Shown here piece by piece: positions 1 to 6,325 of a DNA stretch of 8,004 bases. The translations under genes and the position numbers were made by a program. The DNA lies in assembly GCA_002329445.1 (NCBI GenBank), contig DCTU01000183.1, positions 1-8,004 of the forward strand, read 5' to 3'. Below the pieces are notes generated by a model. That model had not been told where the DNA came from. It was given only the letters and a program-made list of their open reading frames with translations, and made no database searches. Source of the stretch: a bacterium UBP9_UBA1432. GTDB taxonomy: Bacteria > Vulcanimicrobiota > Xenobia > Xenobiales > Xenobiaceae. Numbering within the stretch: position 1 is the stretch's first letter; every line of letters starts with the position of its first letter.

Positions 1-332
1 CTCCCCCGGTTCCGGAGCCTCCCCCCTCGGGACCGGCGCGCGCTCCCCAGCCTCCACCCGCCACGCGGCCCCCGCCCCCTGTTCAGGCCTCTCCCGACGC
101 CCCCAGGGCTCCGGCCTTCCCGCAGATCCCGCCCGCGCCCGCCCGGAGCCCGTCGAGTCCTGCGGAGGCCCCGGCCGGGCCCCCGCAGCTTCCGGCACCC
201 GGCGGGGCTCCCCCGGCGCCGGCGCAGACTCCGGCATCCACGGCACAACCAGCCCGGGCGCCGCTCCCGGCCCCTGCCACACCGCCTTCCTCCGGCGGCG
301 CGGAGCTCCCGGTCCTGCTTCCCGACAACTGA
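1..332 (+). CDS. C-terminal end of a protein with a Pro/Ala-rich tail (partial, 5' end outside window)
   Basis: Reading from base 3, the frame is open for 109 codons to a TGA at 330-332. By hand count 41 of the 109 residues are proline, and most of the rest are Ala, Gly, Ser, Arg and Gln. The tail ends in a short less biased stretch, ELPVLLPDN. No folded domain is visible, so the function cannot be named. Such tails are typical of disordered linkers or periplasm-spanning segments. That this frame is the coding one is inferred from the lack of stops and from the next gene starting only 2 bases after the TGA, an arrangement typical of translationally coupled operon genes. The N-terminus and any catalytic or membrane domain lie to the left of the window. 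A long open antisense frame covers the same bases but looks like a GC-bias artefact. Confidence 0.62.
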   Translation, partial: PPVPEPPPSGPARAPQPPPATRPPPPVQASPDAPRAPAFPQIPPAPARSPSSPAEAPAGPPQLPAPGGAPPAPAQTPASTAQPARAPLPAPATPPSSGGAELPVLLPDN

Positions 333-334
333 AA

Positions 335-2200
335 ATGCCGACTCCGCGGCAGGAGACCGGGCCTCGGGCGCCGGAACCCTTCCCTGTGCCCTCCCGCCTG
401 CTCGCCCTCCTCTGCGTGACCTTGCTGCTCGTCCTGCTGGCCCCGCCCACCTCTGCAGGGCCCGCCGGCCCCTCCCCGGCCCCGCCCGTGGACGCCCTGT
501 CCCAGGCCCTGGAGCTGCGCGCCGCGGGCCAACCCGACCAGGCCCGGGCCCTGCTCGAGGAGCACCTGGACGGGAACCCCGAAGACTCCCGCTCGCGTTA
601 CCTGCTGAGCGTGATCCTGTTGGAGTCGGGCGAAGCCGAGAAAGGCCTGGAGAGCCTCCTGGAGACCCTGCGCCGGGACCCGACCTTCCCCGAAGCCCGG
701 GCCTCCCTGGCCGGCGCGGTCCAGGCCCGGGTCTATGAACTCCTCGACCGGGGGACCTGGGGCGAGGCCCACGCCGTCCTGGAACACCTGGAGGACCCCT
801 CCACCGCCCACTTCCTGCAAGGCGCCATCCACCTGGAAGAGTGGCGCCGCACCGGCGTCCGCGAAGCCTTCCAGCGGGCCATGGGATCCTGGAGACAGAG
901 CCGGGAGATCAAGCCCGTCTCGGCGGTCTCGGATCTGCTGGCCGGAATCGCCGCCTTCGAGGGAAGAGACCTCTCCCGGGCCGCGCAGCGCTTCCGATAC
1001 GCCCTGGGAATCCGCGGACGGAATCGCTACGCCATGCTCTGGCTGGGCGCGACCCTGGCGGCCCAGGGAGAATCCACCCAGGCCCTGGAGGCCCTGGAGG
1101 CCTGCCGGCCCGTGTTCGGAGCCAACCCCGTCCTGCACCGCCTCCTGGGAGACGCAGAGCTGGCACGAACCCTGGAGCGGACCGAACCCGAAGCGAAGCC
1201 CGAGCGGTTGGAGAGGGCCGAGGCCTCCTATCGCCGAGCCCTGGAGTTGTGGCCCGAGGACCCGCGCTCCCTGGAGGCCCTGGGGAGGCTTCTGCGGCTG
1301 GAGGACCGGGTCGACGAAGCCATCATCGCCTGGTCCAGGGCCCAGGCCCTGCGCCCCGATCCGGCCCTGGCCGAGCGGCTGGGCTGGCTCTTGTTGGAGA
1401 CCGGCCGCCTCGAGCAGGCCCGGGCCGCCTTCCTGGGCCCGCACGGCGAGCTTTGCCCCTCCCCCTCCCCGGAGGGTCCTGAAGAACGCCAGCGTCGGGC
1501 CCGTTGCCGGATCGGGGCGGCCTTGTGCCTGGCCGAGCAGGGTGATCCGGAGGGTGCCCGGGCCCTCTCGGCCGAAGCGGTGGCCCTCCTGGGCCCCTCC
1601 CACCCCCTCCGGCTGCTGCTGAGCGGGACCTGCGGCCCCACCGAAGGACGGGAGGAGGCGCTTCGGCAGGCCCTGCTCGAGGTCGCTCCCGCGGCGCGAT
1701 GCACCCACCTTCTGGCCTGGAACGGGTTGGCCCGCCTGGCCGAACAACGACAGGACGCCGACCTGGCCTTGTCGGCCCTCCTCGAGGCGCTGCGCCTGGC
1801 TCCCCCGGAGAGTCCGCGGGCCCAGGACCTGCGCCAGCGCTTCCTGACCCTGCGCCAGCAGGAATTGGACCGGATCGCCGCCTGGGAGGCGCACAACGGA
1901 CTGGTCTTCCTGGTGGACGCCATGACCGGAGCCAGCCGTTCTGCTGGCCTGCAGGCCCGCAAGAAGGCCCTGGAGGCCCTCCAACCCGAAGAGGCCGGAG
2001 CAGGTCGCCAACGACCGCGGGGGACCTGGCGCCCCGTCTGGTCGAGCGAAGTGGAAGGCGGCCTCCAGGACCTGGAAGAAGTTGCCATGCCCCGACCCGA
2101 GCCCCTCCCAGAGGGAGCACCGGGCCGACAGGCTCCCCAGCCCGGCGCTCCGCCGCACCGCGACCAAGCCTCCCCGGCTGGACCCGAACCTCAGGAGTAG
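335..2200 (+). CDS. Exported or membrane-anchored tetratricopeptide-repeat protein
   Basis: This 621-aa protein is rich in helical TPR-like repeats. Residues 22-36 form a hydrophobic segment followed by PTSA-G at 38-42, consistent with a signal peptide or signal anchor, so the repeats probably sit outside the cytoplasm. Repeat blocks are clearest at about 50-125 (e.g. GQPDQARALLEEHLDGNPED), about 295-370 (YRRALELWPEDPRSLEALG, then DEAIIAWSRAQALRPDP and GRLEQARAAFLGP) and about 459-503 (ALLEALRLAPPES). From about residue 563 the protein becomes a Pro/Gly/Glu-rich tail, probably disordered. TPRs are protein-binding scaffolds, so a role in assembling an envelope complex is inference. The ATG lies 2 bases after the preceding stop with no clear Shine-Dalgarno, suggesting coupled translation. 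A GTG at 386 (residue 18) would give a more compact signal peptide and is a credible alternative start. The last 10 bases overlap the end of the convergent galE. Confidence 0.86.
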   Translation: MPTPRQETGPRAPEPFPVPSRLLALLCVTLLLVLLAPPTSAGPAGPSPAPPVDALSQALELRAAGQPDQARALLEEHLDGNPEDSRSRYLLSVILLESGEAEKGLESLLETLRRDPTFPEARASLAGAVQARVYELLDRGTWGEAHAVLEHLEDPSTAHFLQGAIHLEEWRRTGVREAFQRAMGSWRQSREIKPVSAVSDLLAGIAAFEGRDLSRAAQRFRYALGIRGRNRYAMLWLGATLAAQGESTQALEALEACRPVFGANPVLHRLLGDAELARTLERTEPEAKPERLERAEASYRRALELWPEDPRSLEALGRLLRLEDRVDEAIIAWSRAQALRPDPALAERLGWLLLETGRLEQARAAFLGPHGELCPSPSPEGPEERQRRARCRIGAALCLAEQGDPEGARALSAEAVALLGPSHPLRLLLSGTCGPTEGREEALRQALLEVAPAARCTHLLAWNGLARLAEQRQDADLALSALLEALRLAPPESPRAQDLRQRFLTLRQQELDRIAAWEAHNGLVFLVDAMTGASRSAGLQARKKALEALQPEEAGAGRQRPRGTWRPVWSSEVEGGLQDLEEVAMPRPEPLPEGAPGRQAPQPGAPPHRDQASPAGPEPQE

Positions 2201-3183
2201 CCGTGGGGATGGCGCCGACGCCACTCCCAGGCGGAGGCCACGATGGACTCCAGGGTCGGGAAGCGGGGTTCCCAACCCAGCTCGCGTCGGATCTTCTCCG
2301 AGCCGGCCACCAGCAGGGCCGGGTCGCCAGGGCGACGAGGCCCCTCCACCACGGGGATCGGGTGCCCGGTCACCTGGCGCACGGTCTGGATCACCTCGCG
2401 GACCGAGAAGCCCTGACCGTTGCCCAGGTTGTAGACCAACCGCGGGGGACACCCGGGGCGCTCCAGGGCATCCAGGGCCAGGAGGTGGGCGCTGGCCAGA
2501 TCCTGGATGTGGATGTAGTCCCGCACGCAGGTCCCGTCCGGCGTGGGGTAGTCGGTCCCGAAGATGCTGGCGTGTTCGCGCTGTCCCAGGGCCACCTCCA
2601 GCAGGATGGGGATCAGGTGGCTCTCGGGCTCGTGGTGCTCGCCCCGCTCGGGGGTGTTGCCGGCCGCGTTGAAGTAGCGCAGGCTGGCGCTGCGCAGGCC
2701 GTGGATCCGGCCGAACCAGTCCAGCATCCTCTCCACCAGGAGCTTGGACTCGCCGTAGGCATTGGTGGGCTGCAGGGCGGCGTCTTCGACGATGGGGACG
2801 CGCTCAGGGGTGCCGTAGACCGCCGCGGTCGACGAAAAGACCAGGCGAAGGACCTGGTTGCGGACCATGGCCTCCAGGAGCGAGAGGGTCCCGCACGTGT
2901 TGTTCCGGAAGAAGAGACCCGGATCGCGCATCGACTCGCCGGCCTCGATGAAGGCCGCGAAGTGCAGGACGGCCTGCGGACGATGCCGGGCCAGGAGATC
3001 GTCGAGAAGCGCCCCGTCCTGGACCGCTCCCTCGACCACCTCGCAGCCGGCGGGGATCGCCTCCCGATGCCCCTTGCAGAAGTCGTCGAGGATCACCACG
3101 CGCCGGCCCGAGCCCACCAGCTCGGCCGCGACGGTGCTTCCGATATAGCCTGCCCCGCCCGTGACCAGGACCGTCTGGTTCAT
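2191..3183 (-). CDS. galE: UDP-glucose 4-epimerase (GalE)
   Basis: This 330-aa cytoplasmic enzyme is of the extended short-chain dehydrogenase/reductase family and interconverts UDP-glucose and UDP-galactose using tightly bound NAD. The N-terminal Rossmann motif GGAGYIGS is at residues 9-16. The catalytic region shows FSSTAAVYG (116-124), with T119 at the position of E. coli S124, followed by YGESK with Y143 and K147. LRYFNAAGN and the GalE-typical run FGTDYPTPDGTCVRDYIH come next. The length matches bacterial GalE (about 330-340 aa) and the protein looks intact. The start is set by a strong GGAGGT ribosome-binding site 5 bases upstream. No other galactose-catabolism gene is adjacent, so supply of UDP-galactose for envelope or exopolysaccharide glycans is the likelier role, by inference. 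Some members also act on N-acetylated UDP-sugars, which cannot be excluded. It is divergent from the oligopeptidase gene and convergent with the TPR gene. Confidence 0.96.
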   Translation of the reverse strand: MNQTVLVTGGAGYIGSTVAAELVGSGRRVVILDDFCKGHREAIPAGCEVVEGAVQDGALLDDLLARHRPQAVLHFAAFIEAGESMRDPGLFFRNNTCGTLSLLEAMVRNQVLRLVFSSTAAVYGTPERVPIVEDAALQPTNAYGESKLLVERMLDWFGRIHGLRSASLRYFNAAGNTPERGEHHEPESHLIPILLEVALGQREHASIFGTDYPTPDGTCVRDYIHIQDLASAHLLALDALERPGCPPRLVYNLGNGQGFSVREVIQTVRQVTGHPIPVVEGPRRPGDPALLVAGSEKIRRELGWEPRFPTLESIVASAWEWRRRHPHGYS

Positions 3184-3188
3184 CCGCC

Positions 3189-3194
3189 ACCTCC
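3189..3194 (-). promoter_or_regulatory. Ribosome-binding site of galE
   Basis: On the minus strand this reads GGAGGT, followed by a 5-base spacer and the galE ATG. It is one of the two strong Shine-Dalgarno sequences in the window and fixes the galE start. Confidence 0.8.
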
Positions 3195-3214
3195 GCGCCT
3201 TCCTGACAGGCCCT

Positions 3215-3229
3215 CCCGATCGGATCGGG
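3215..3229. promoter_or_regulatory. Perfect palindrome in the galE/oligopeptidase divergent spacer (possible operator)
   Basis: CCCGATCGGATCGGG is a perfect inverted repeat with 7-bp arms and a single central base. It lies 32-46 bp upstream of the galE start and about 90 bp upstream of the oligopeptidase start. Position and symmetry fit a binding site for a dimeric regulator. No matching regulator gene or clear -10/-35 boxes can be assigned, so operator function is inference. As RNA the one-base loop cannot form, although a shortened stem could. Confidence 0.4.
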
Positions 3230-3293
3230 CCCGCCCCCCCCCGAGTGCGCCAGGGTCCCCGAGTTTCCCTGCCCGAACCGCGAAGCAGGAAAG

Positions 3294-3305
3294 CCGCCCG
3301 GGCGG
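3294..3305. repeat. 12-bp perfect palindrome just upstream of the oligopeptidase start
   Basis: CCGCCCGGGCGG is self-complementary over 12 bp and ends 14 bases before the ATG at 3320, where a Shine-Dalgarno would be expected but is not obvious. It could be an operator half or could fold the mRNA leader. In DNA this G+C-rich, short palindromes also arise by chance. Confidence 0.3.
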
Positions 3306-3319
3306 TGCAAGGCCCGGGA

Positions 3320-5440
3320 ATGTCGATTCGTTTCTTCGCCCCATTGTTGACGGCGTTCCTGGCCGCCCTTCCGGCCCTGGCCGCCCCCCTCTCCTATCCC
3401 GAGGCCCCCCGGGTGGACCACGTGGACGAGTACCACGGGGTCCAGGTCGCCGATCCCTACCGCTGGTTGGAGGACCTCGACAGCGAGCAGACGCGGACCT
3501 GGATCGAGGCCCAGAATCGCCTGACCGATCAGATCCTGGAGTCGATCCCCGAGCGGGCCGTCCTGCGAGAGCGCCTGGACCAACTGCAGGATTTCGAGCG
3601 CTACAGCACGCCCTTCCAGGAAGGGAAGCGCTGGTTCTGGTTCCACAACTCCGGGCTCCAGAACCAGAGCGTCCTGTATACCGCCGGCAGCCTGGAGGCT
3701 CCGGGCCGCGTCCTTCTGGACCCCAACACCCTCTCCGAGGAGGGGACGGTGGCCTTGTCCGGCACCTCGATCAGCCACGACGGGCGCCATCTGGCCTATG
3801 GCCTGGCTGAGGCGGGCTCGGACTGGAACACCTGGCGGGTCCGCGACATCCAGACCGGGCAGGATCTTCCCGACGTGATCCGTTGGGTCAAGTTCTCGGG
3901 TGCCTCCTGGACCAGGGACGGCCTGGGCTTCTACTACAGCCGCTACCCGGCCCCCGAACCAGGGCAGGACCTCAAGGCCGTCAACCACAACCACACCCTG
4001 TACTACCACCGACTGGGAACGCCCCAGGAAGAGGACGTCCAGGTCTTCGCGGTCCCCGAGCACCCGGACTGGAGCGTCGGAGGAGGGGTGACCGAGGACG
4101 GCCGCTGGCTGGTGATCCAGGTCGAGCGCCCCGACACCGACAACGGAGCGGTCTGGGTCCAGGACCTCGCCCGCCCGGACTCGCCCCTTCGCCCCCTTCC
4201 CGATGCCTTCAAGGCCCGTTTCCGAGTCATCGAGTCGGAGGGCGACACCCTCCTGGTGCAGACCGATCTGGATGCGCCCCGATTCCGCCTGCTGGGAGTG
4301 GATCTCTCGAAGGAGGAGCCGGCCTGGCATGAGCTGATCCCTCAGGGGCCCGAGAAGATGGAGTCCGTGGGACGGGTGGGGAACCGGCTCTTCGTGGAGT
4401 ACCTGCACGACGCCCACTCCCGGGTGGCCGTCCATGATCTGCAAGGCAAGCCCCTGGGCGAAGTGCCGCTTCCGGGCCTGGGGACCGCCGGAGGCTTCTC
4501 GGGCCAGCGCCAGGACACCGAGACCTTCTACGCCTTCACCAGCTTCACGGTGCCCACGGAGATCCACCGCTACGACCTGGCCTCGGGGAAGAGCACGCTG
4601 TGGAAGCGTCCCCGCCTGACCTTCGACCCTGCGAAGTTCCAGACCCGGCAGGTCTTCATCACCAGCAAGGACGGCACCCGGGTGCCGATGTTCCTCAGCC
4701 ATCGCAAGGACCTGGTCTGCGACGGGCGACTCCCGGTCCTGATGTATGCCTACGGGGGCTTCAACTACAGCCTGACCCCCTACTTCTCGGCCACCAGCAT
4801 GGCCTGGATGGAAGCCGGCGGGGTCTACGCGGTGCCCAACCTTCGAGGGGGCGGGGAGTATGGCGAGGAGTGGCATCAGGCCGGGACCCGCACCCGCAAG
4901 CAGAACGTCTTCGACGACTTCATCGCGGCCGGAGAGTGGCTGGTGGCCAACAACTACACGAACCCCTCGCGCCTGGCGATCATGGGCGGGAGCAATGGCG
5001 GCCTGCTGGTGGGGGCCTGCATGACCCAGCGGCCCGACCTCTTCGGGGCGGCCATCCCCCAGGTGGGCGTGATGGACATGCTGCGCTTCGCGAGCTTCAC
5101 CATCGGGTATGCCTGGGTCGCCGACTATGGAGACGTGAAGGACCCCGAGGAGTTTGCGGCCCTGCACGCCTACTCGCCCTACCACAACCTCCAGCCCGGC
5201 ACGCACTATCCGCCCACCCTGGTGACCACCGCCGACCACGACGACCGGGTCTTCCCGGCCCACAGCTTCAAGTTCGCGGCGGCCCTGCAGCAGGCCCAGG
5301 GCGGACCGGCCCCGACCTTGATCCGCATCGAGACCAAGGCCGGGCACGGCGCCGGGAAGCCGACCTCCAAGCGCCTGGACGAGGCCGCCGACATCCTGGC
5401 CTTCCTGGTGCGCGCGCTGGGGGTTCGGATGGCGGACTGA
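3320..5440 (+). CDS. Secreted prolyl oligopeptidase (peptidase family S9A)
   Basis: This 706-aa serine peptidase is expected to cleave short peptides after proline. Residues 1-21 (MSIRFFAPLLTAFLAALPALA) form a signal peptide, so the enzyme acts in the periplasm or outside the cell. The seven-bladed propeller domain follows the N-terminal motif DPYRWLED and runs to roughly residue 430; the alpha/beta-hydrolase domain fills about 440-700. The catalytic triad is complete: S558 in GGSNGGLL, D641 in ADHDDRVFP and H676 in KAGHGAGKP. Residues equivalent to porcine Y473, F476, W595 and R643 are also present (Y478, F481, W599, R643), which supports oxyanion stabilisation and proline binding at S1. The length fits the family (about 700 aa). 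The ATG at 3320 is chosen because it begins the signal peptide exactly; an in-frame GTG at 3161 would overlap the galE start and add an implausible Arg/Pro-rich leader. The ribosome-binding site is weak. It is divergent from galE and appears monocistronic. Confidence 0.95.
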   Translation: MSIRFFAPLLTAFLAALPALAAPLSYPEAPRVDHVDEYHGVQVADPYRWLEDLDSEQTRTWIEAQNRLTDQILESIPERAVLRERLDQLQDFERYSTPFQEGKRWFWFHNSGLQNQSVLYTAGSLEAPGRVLLDPNTLSEEGTVALSGTSISHDGRHLAYGLAEAGSDWNTWRVRDIQTGQDLPDVIRWVKFSGASWTRDGLGFYYSRYPAPEPGQDLKAVNHNHTLYYHRLGTPQEEDVQVFAVPEHPDWSVGGGVTEDGRWLVIQVERPDTDNGAVWVQDLARPDSPLRPLPDAFKARFRVIESEGDTLLVQTDLDAPRFRLLGVDLSKEEPAWHELIPQGPEKMESVGRVGNRLFVEYLHDAHSRVAVHDLQGKPLGEVPLPGLGTAGGFSGQRQDTETFYAFTSFTVPTEIHRYDLASGKSTLWKRPRLTFDPAKFQTRQVFITSKDGTRVPMFLSHRKDLVCDGRLPVLMYAYGGFNYSLTPYFSATSMAWMEAGGVYAVPNLRGGGEYGEEWHQAGTRTRKQNVFDDFIAAGEWLVANNYTNPSRLAIMGGSNGGLLVGACMTQRPDLFGAAIPQVGVMDMLRFASFTIGYAWVADYGDVKDPEEFAALHAYSPYHNLQPGTHYPPTLVTTADHDDRVFPAHSFKFAAALQQAQGGPAPTLIRIETKAGHGAGKPTSKRLDEAADILAFLVRALGVRMAD

Positions 5441-5487
5441 ACCTGCGCCTGGCCCGGGGGGGGGTCGACTCCTCGGGAGGGGGACCG

Positions 5488-5528
5488 GCCGGTGGAGGGA
5501 GGGTGCCCGAATCCCTCCCTCCACCGGC
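5488..5528. terminator. Perfect 16-bp stem-loop between convergent genes (probable bidirectional terminator)
   Basis: GCCGGTGGAGGGAGGG at 5488-5503 pairs perfectly with its complement at 5513-5528, leaving a 9-base loop. It lies 47 bases after the oligopeptidase stop and only 6 bases beyond the stop of the minus-strand gene at 5535-6167, so it can serve both transcripts. Neither side has a T tract, so it is not a classical intrinsic terminator. In high-GC genomes U-less hairpins may terminate, or may protect 3' ends. The stem is too long and exact to be accidental. Confidence 0.7.
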
Positions 5529-5534
5529 AAACCT

Positions 5535-6167
5535 TCAGGATGGACCTTCCCGCTTGCGGATCCGGCGCCGGGCCAGGGTCTCTTCCAAGGTGCAGGGTCG
5601 GGGTTCGTGCCCCTGCTCGACCAGCGAACGGCGCACGGTCTCCTCCGCCTGCTCCTGCAGGAGACGGACCGATTTGGGAGCGAGGTCCAGCAGCTCGGCC
5701 ACCGCCTCCAGCGTGTAGGAGCAGCGCTCCGAGAGCCCGTAGCGCAGGGTGAAGACCATCCACTCCTCGAGGTCCAGGTTCTCCAACGCGTTGTCCAGGG
5801 CCTGGCCAGAGACGCCCCAGAACCGGGCCGTCTCGCCAATCCAGCGCGGCTCGGGCAGGTGATCGCGCCAATCGGGAACCCAGTCCATCTGGGGAACAGG
5901 CAACCTGGCGGCCCGAGGCCGCGGGGCGGGCGCCTGGCCGCGAGGTTCCAGGCCCAGGATCTGCCGACGGGCGCTCAGCCCTCCCGGCCCCCGACCCAGG
6001 GCCGCCTCCTGCTCTTCCTGCGAGGCCTGGCGGGCCGCCAGGGTGCGCAGCAGCTCGTCCTCTTCGGCGGTCCAGGCCGCCCAGGACCGCGGGTAGCGCT
6101 GACGGGCTCGCAGCATCCAGGCCGTCATGGCTCTCTCGGGTTGGGGGTTCAGGCAGGGAATCTGCAT
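5535..6167 (-). CDS. Putative DNA-binding protein: Myb/SANT-like HTH plus sigma-70 region 4-like domain
   Basis: This 210-aa cytoplasmic protein has no recognised name. Residues about 29-73 resemble the Myb/SANT-like helix-turn-helix found in bacteria, with WTAEEDELLRTLA at 32-44 and a closing SARRQILGL at 65-73. A Pro/Arg-rich linker covers about 75-92. Residues 131-182 resemble sigma-70 region 4: LDLEEWMVFTLRYGL, then the helix-turn-helix TLEAVAELLDLAPKSVRLLQ (152-171). The tail at 193-206 is very basic. No region 2 is present, so it cannot be a normal sigma factor. At the positions of sigma-70 R584, E585 and Q589, which contact the -35 element, it has Pro, Lys and Leu; only R588 is kept. 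It may bind other DNA or RNA polymerase, or merely share the fold. The start is well fixed: GAGGTG lies 7 bases upstream and an in-frame stop occurs at 6174-6176. The gene stands alone, with a strong stem-loop just after its stop. Confidence 0.8.
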   Translation of the reverse strand: MQIPCLNPQPERAMTAWMLRARQRYPRSWAAWTAEEDELLRTLAARQASQEEQEAALGRGPGGLSARRQILGLEPRGQAPAPRPRAARLPVPQMDWVPDWRDHLPEPRWIGETARFWGVSGQALDNALENLDLEEWMVFTLRYGLSERCSYTLEAVAELLDLAPKSVRLLQEQAEETVRRSLVEQGHEPRPCTLEETLARRRIRKREGPS

Positions 6168-6174
6168 GGGACAT

Positions 6175-6180
6175 CACCTC
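6175..6180 (-). promoter_or_regulatory. Ribosome-binding site of the HTH/region 4-like gene
   Basis: On the minus strand this reads GAGGTG, 7 bases before the ATG at 6167. Together with the in-frame TGA at 6174-6176 it fixes the start and excludes a longer N-terminus. Confidence 0.75.
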
Positions 6181-6263
6181 GGGGTGGCTCATCGCGGGGC
6201 GACCGCCCGGCCGCCTCCCCTCCACGATAGACCCGAAATGTTGCGGGAACTCCCACAGGGAGG

Positions 6264-6291
6264 TTGCCGGAACCTTGCCGCGTTGTTGCCG
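6264..6291. promoter_or_regulatory. Three TTGCCG hexamers at exact 11-bp spacing (possible operator array)
   Basis: TTGCCG occurs at 6264-6269, 6275-6280 and 6286-6291, each start 11 bp from the last, which is one helical turn. A related TTGCGG sits at 6241-6246, 23 bp (about two turns) before the first copy. On the minus strand the unit reads CGGCAA, and the array lies about 97-124 bp upstream of the HTH/region 4-like gene. Regularly phased direct repeats are typical of sites for cooperatively binding regulators. The array also falls just past the end of the glycosyltransferase gene, so it may sit in that transcript's 3' end. The hexamer match is observed; the regulatory role is inference. 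Confidence 0.4.
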
Positions 6292-6325
6292 AGAGATGAA
6301 CCCCCGGGCGCGCCTCAGGAGAGGC

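Noticed and set aside
83..2452. A 789-codon open frame on the minus strand opposite the Pro-rich tail and TPR gene.
   Set aside because: Its translation is low-complexity Gly/Gln/Pro/Ala text with no domain, and it lies opposite a recognisable TPR protein and runs into galE. It is a shadow of third-position G/C bias.
3161..3319. Upstream extension of the oligopeptidase to a GTG at 3161.
   Set aside because: It would overlap the galE start and its ribosome-binding site and put an Arg/Pro-rich leader before a clean signal peptide that begins at 3320.
1699..3810. A 703-codon + strand frame across the TPR end, galE and the oligopeptidase start.
   Set aside because: It crosses three well-supported genes in wrong frames or strands, and its composition is shadow-like.
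2804..5839. A 1011-codon open frame on the minus strand opposite the oligopeptidase.
   Set aside because: It is antisense to a protein with a complete catalytic triad, out of frame with galE and the HTH gene at its ends, and its sequence shows no domain.
5206..6225. Alternative minus-strand frame starting upstream of the HTH gene (including an ATG at 6174).
   Set aside because: The translation is Gly/Pro/Arg-rich without motifs and covers the end of the oligopeptidase. The frame from 6167 carries the HTH motifs and a proper ribosome-binding site.
6181..6262. Possible minus-strand promoter boxes (a TATCGT-like -10) upstream of the HTH gene.
   Set aside because: No -35 partner lies at acceptable spacing, so a promoter cannot be supported from sequence alone.
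6312..6325. Small hairpin GCCTC-AGGA-GAGGC just after the glycosyltransferase stop.
   Set aside because: A 5-bp stem without a T tract is expected by chance at this base composition and is too weak to call a terminator.
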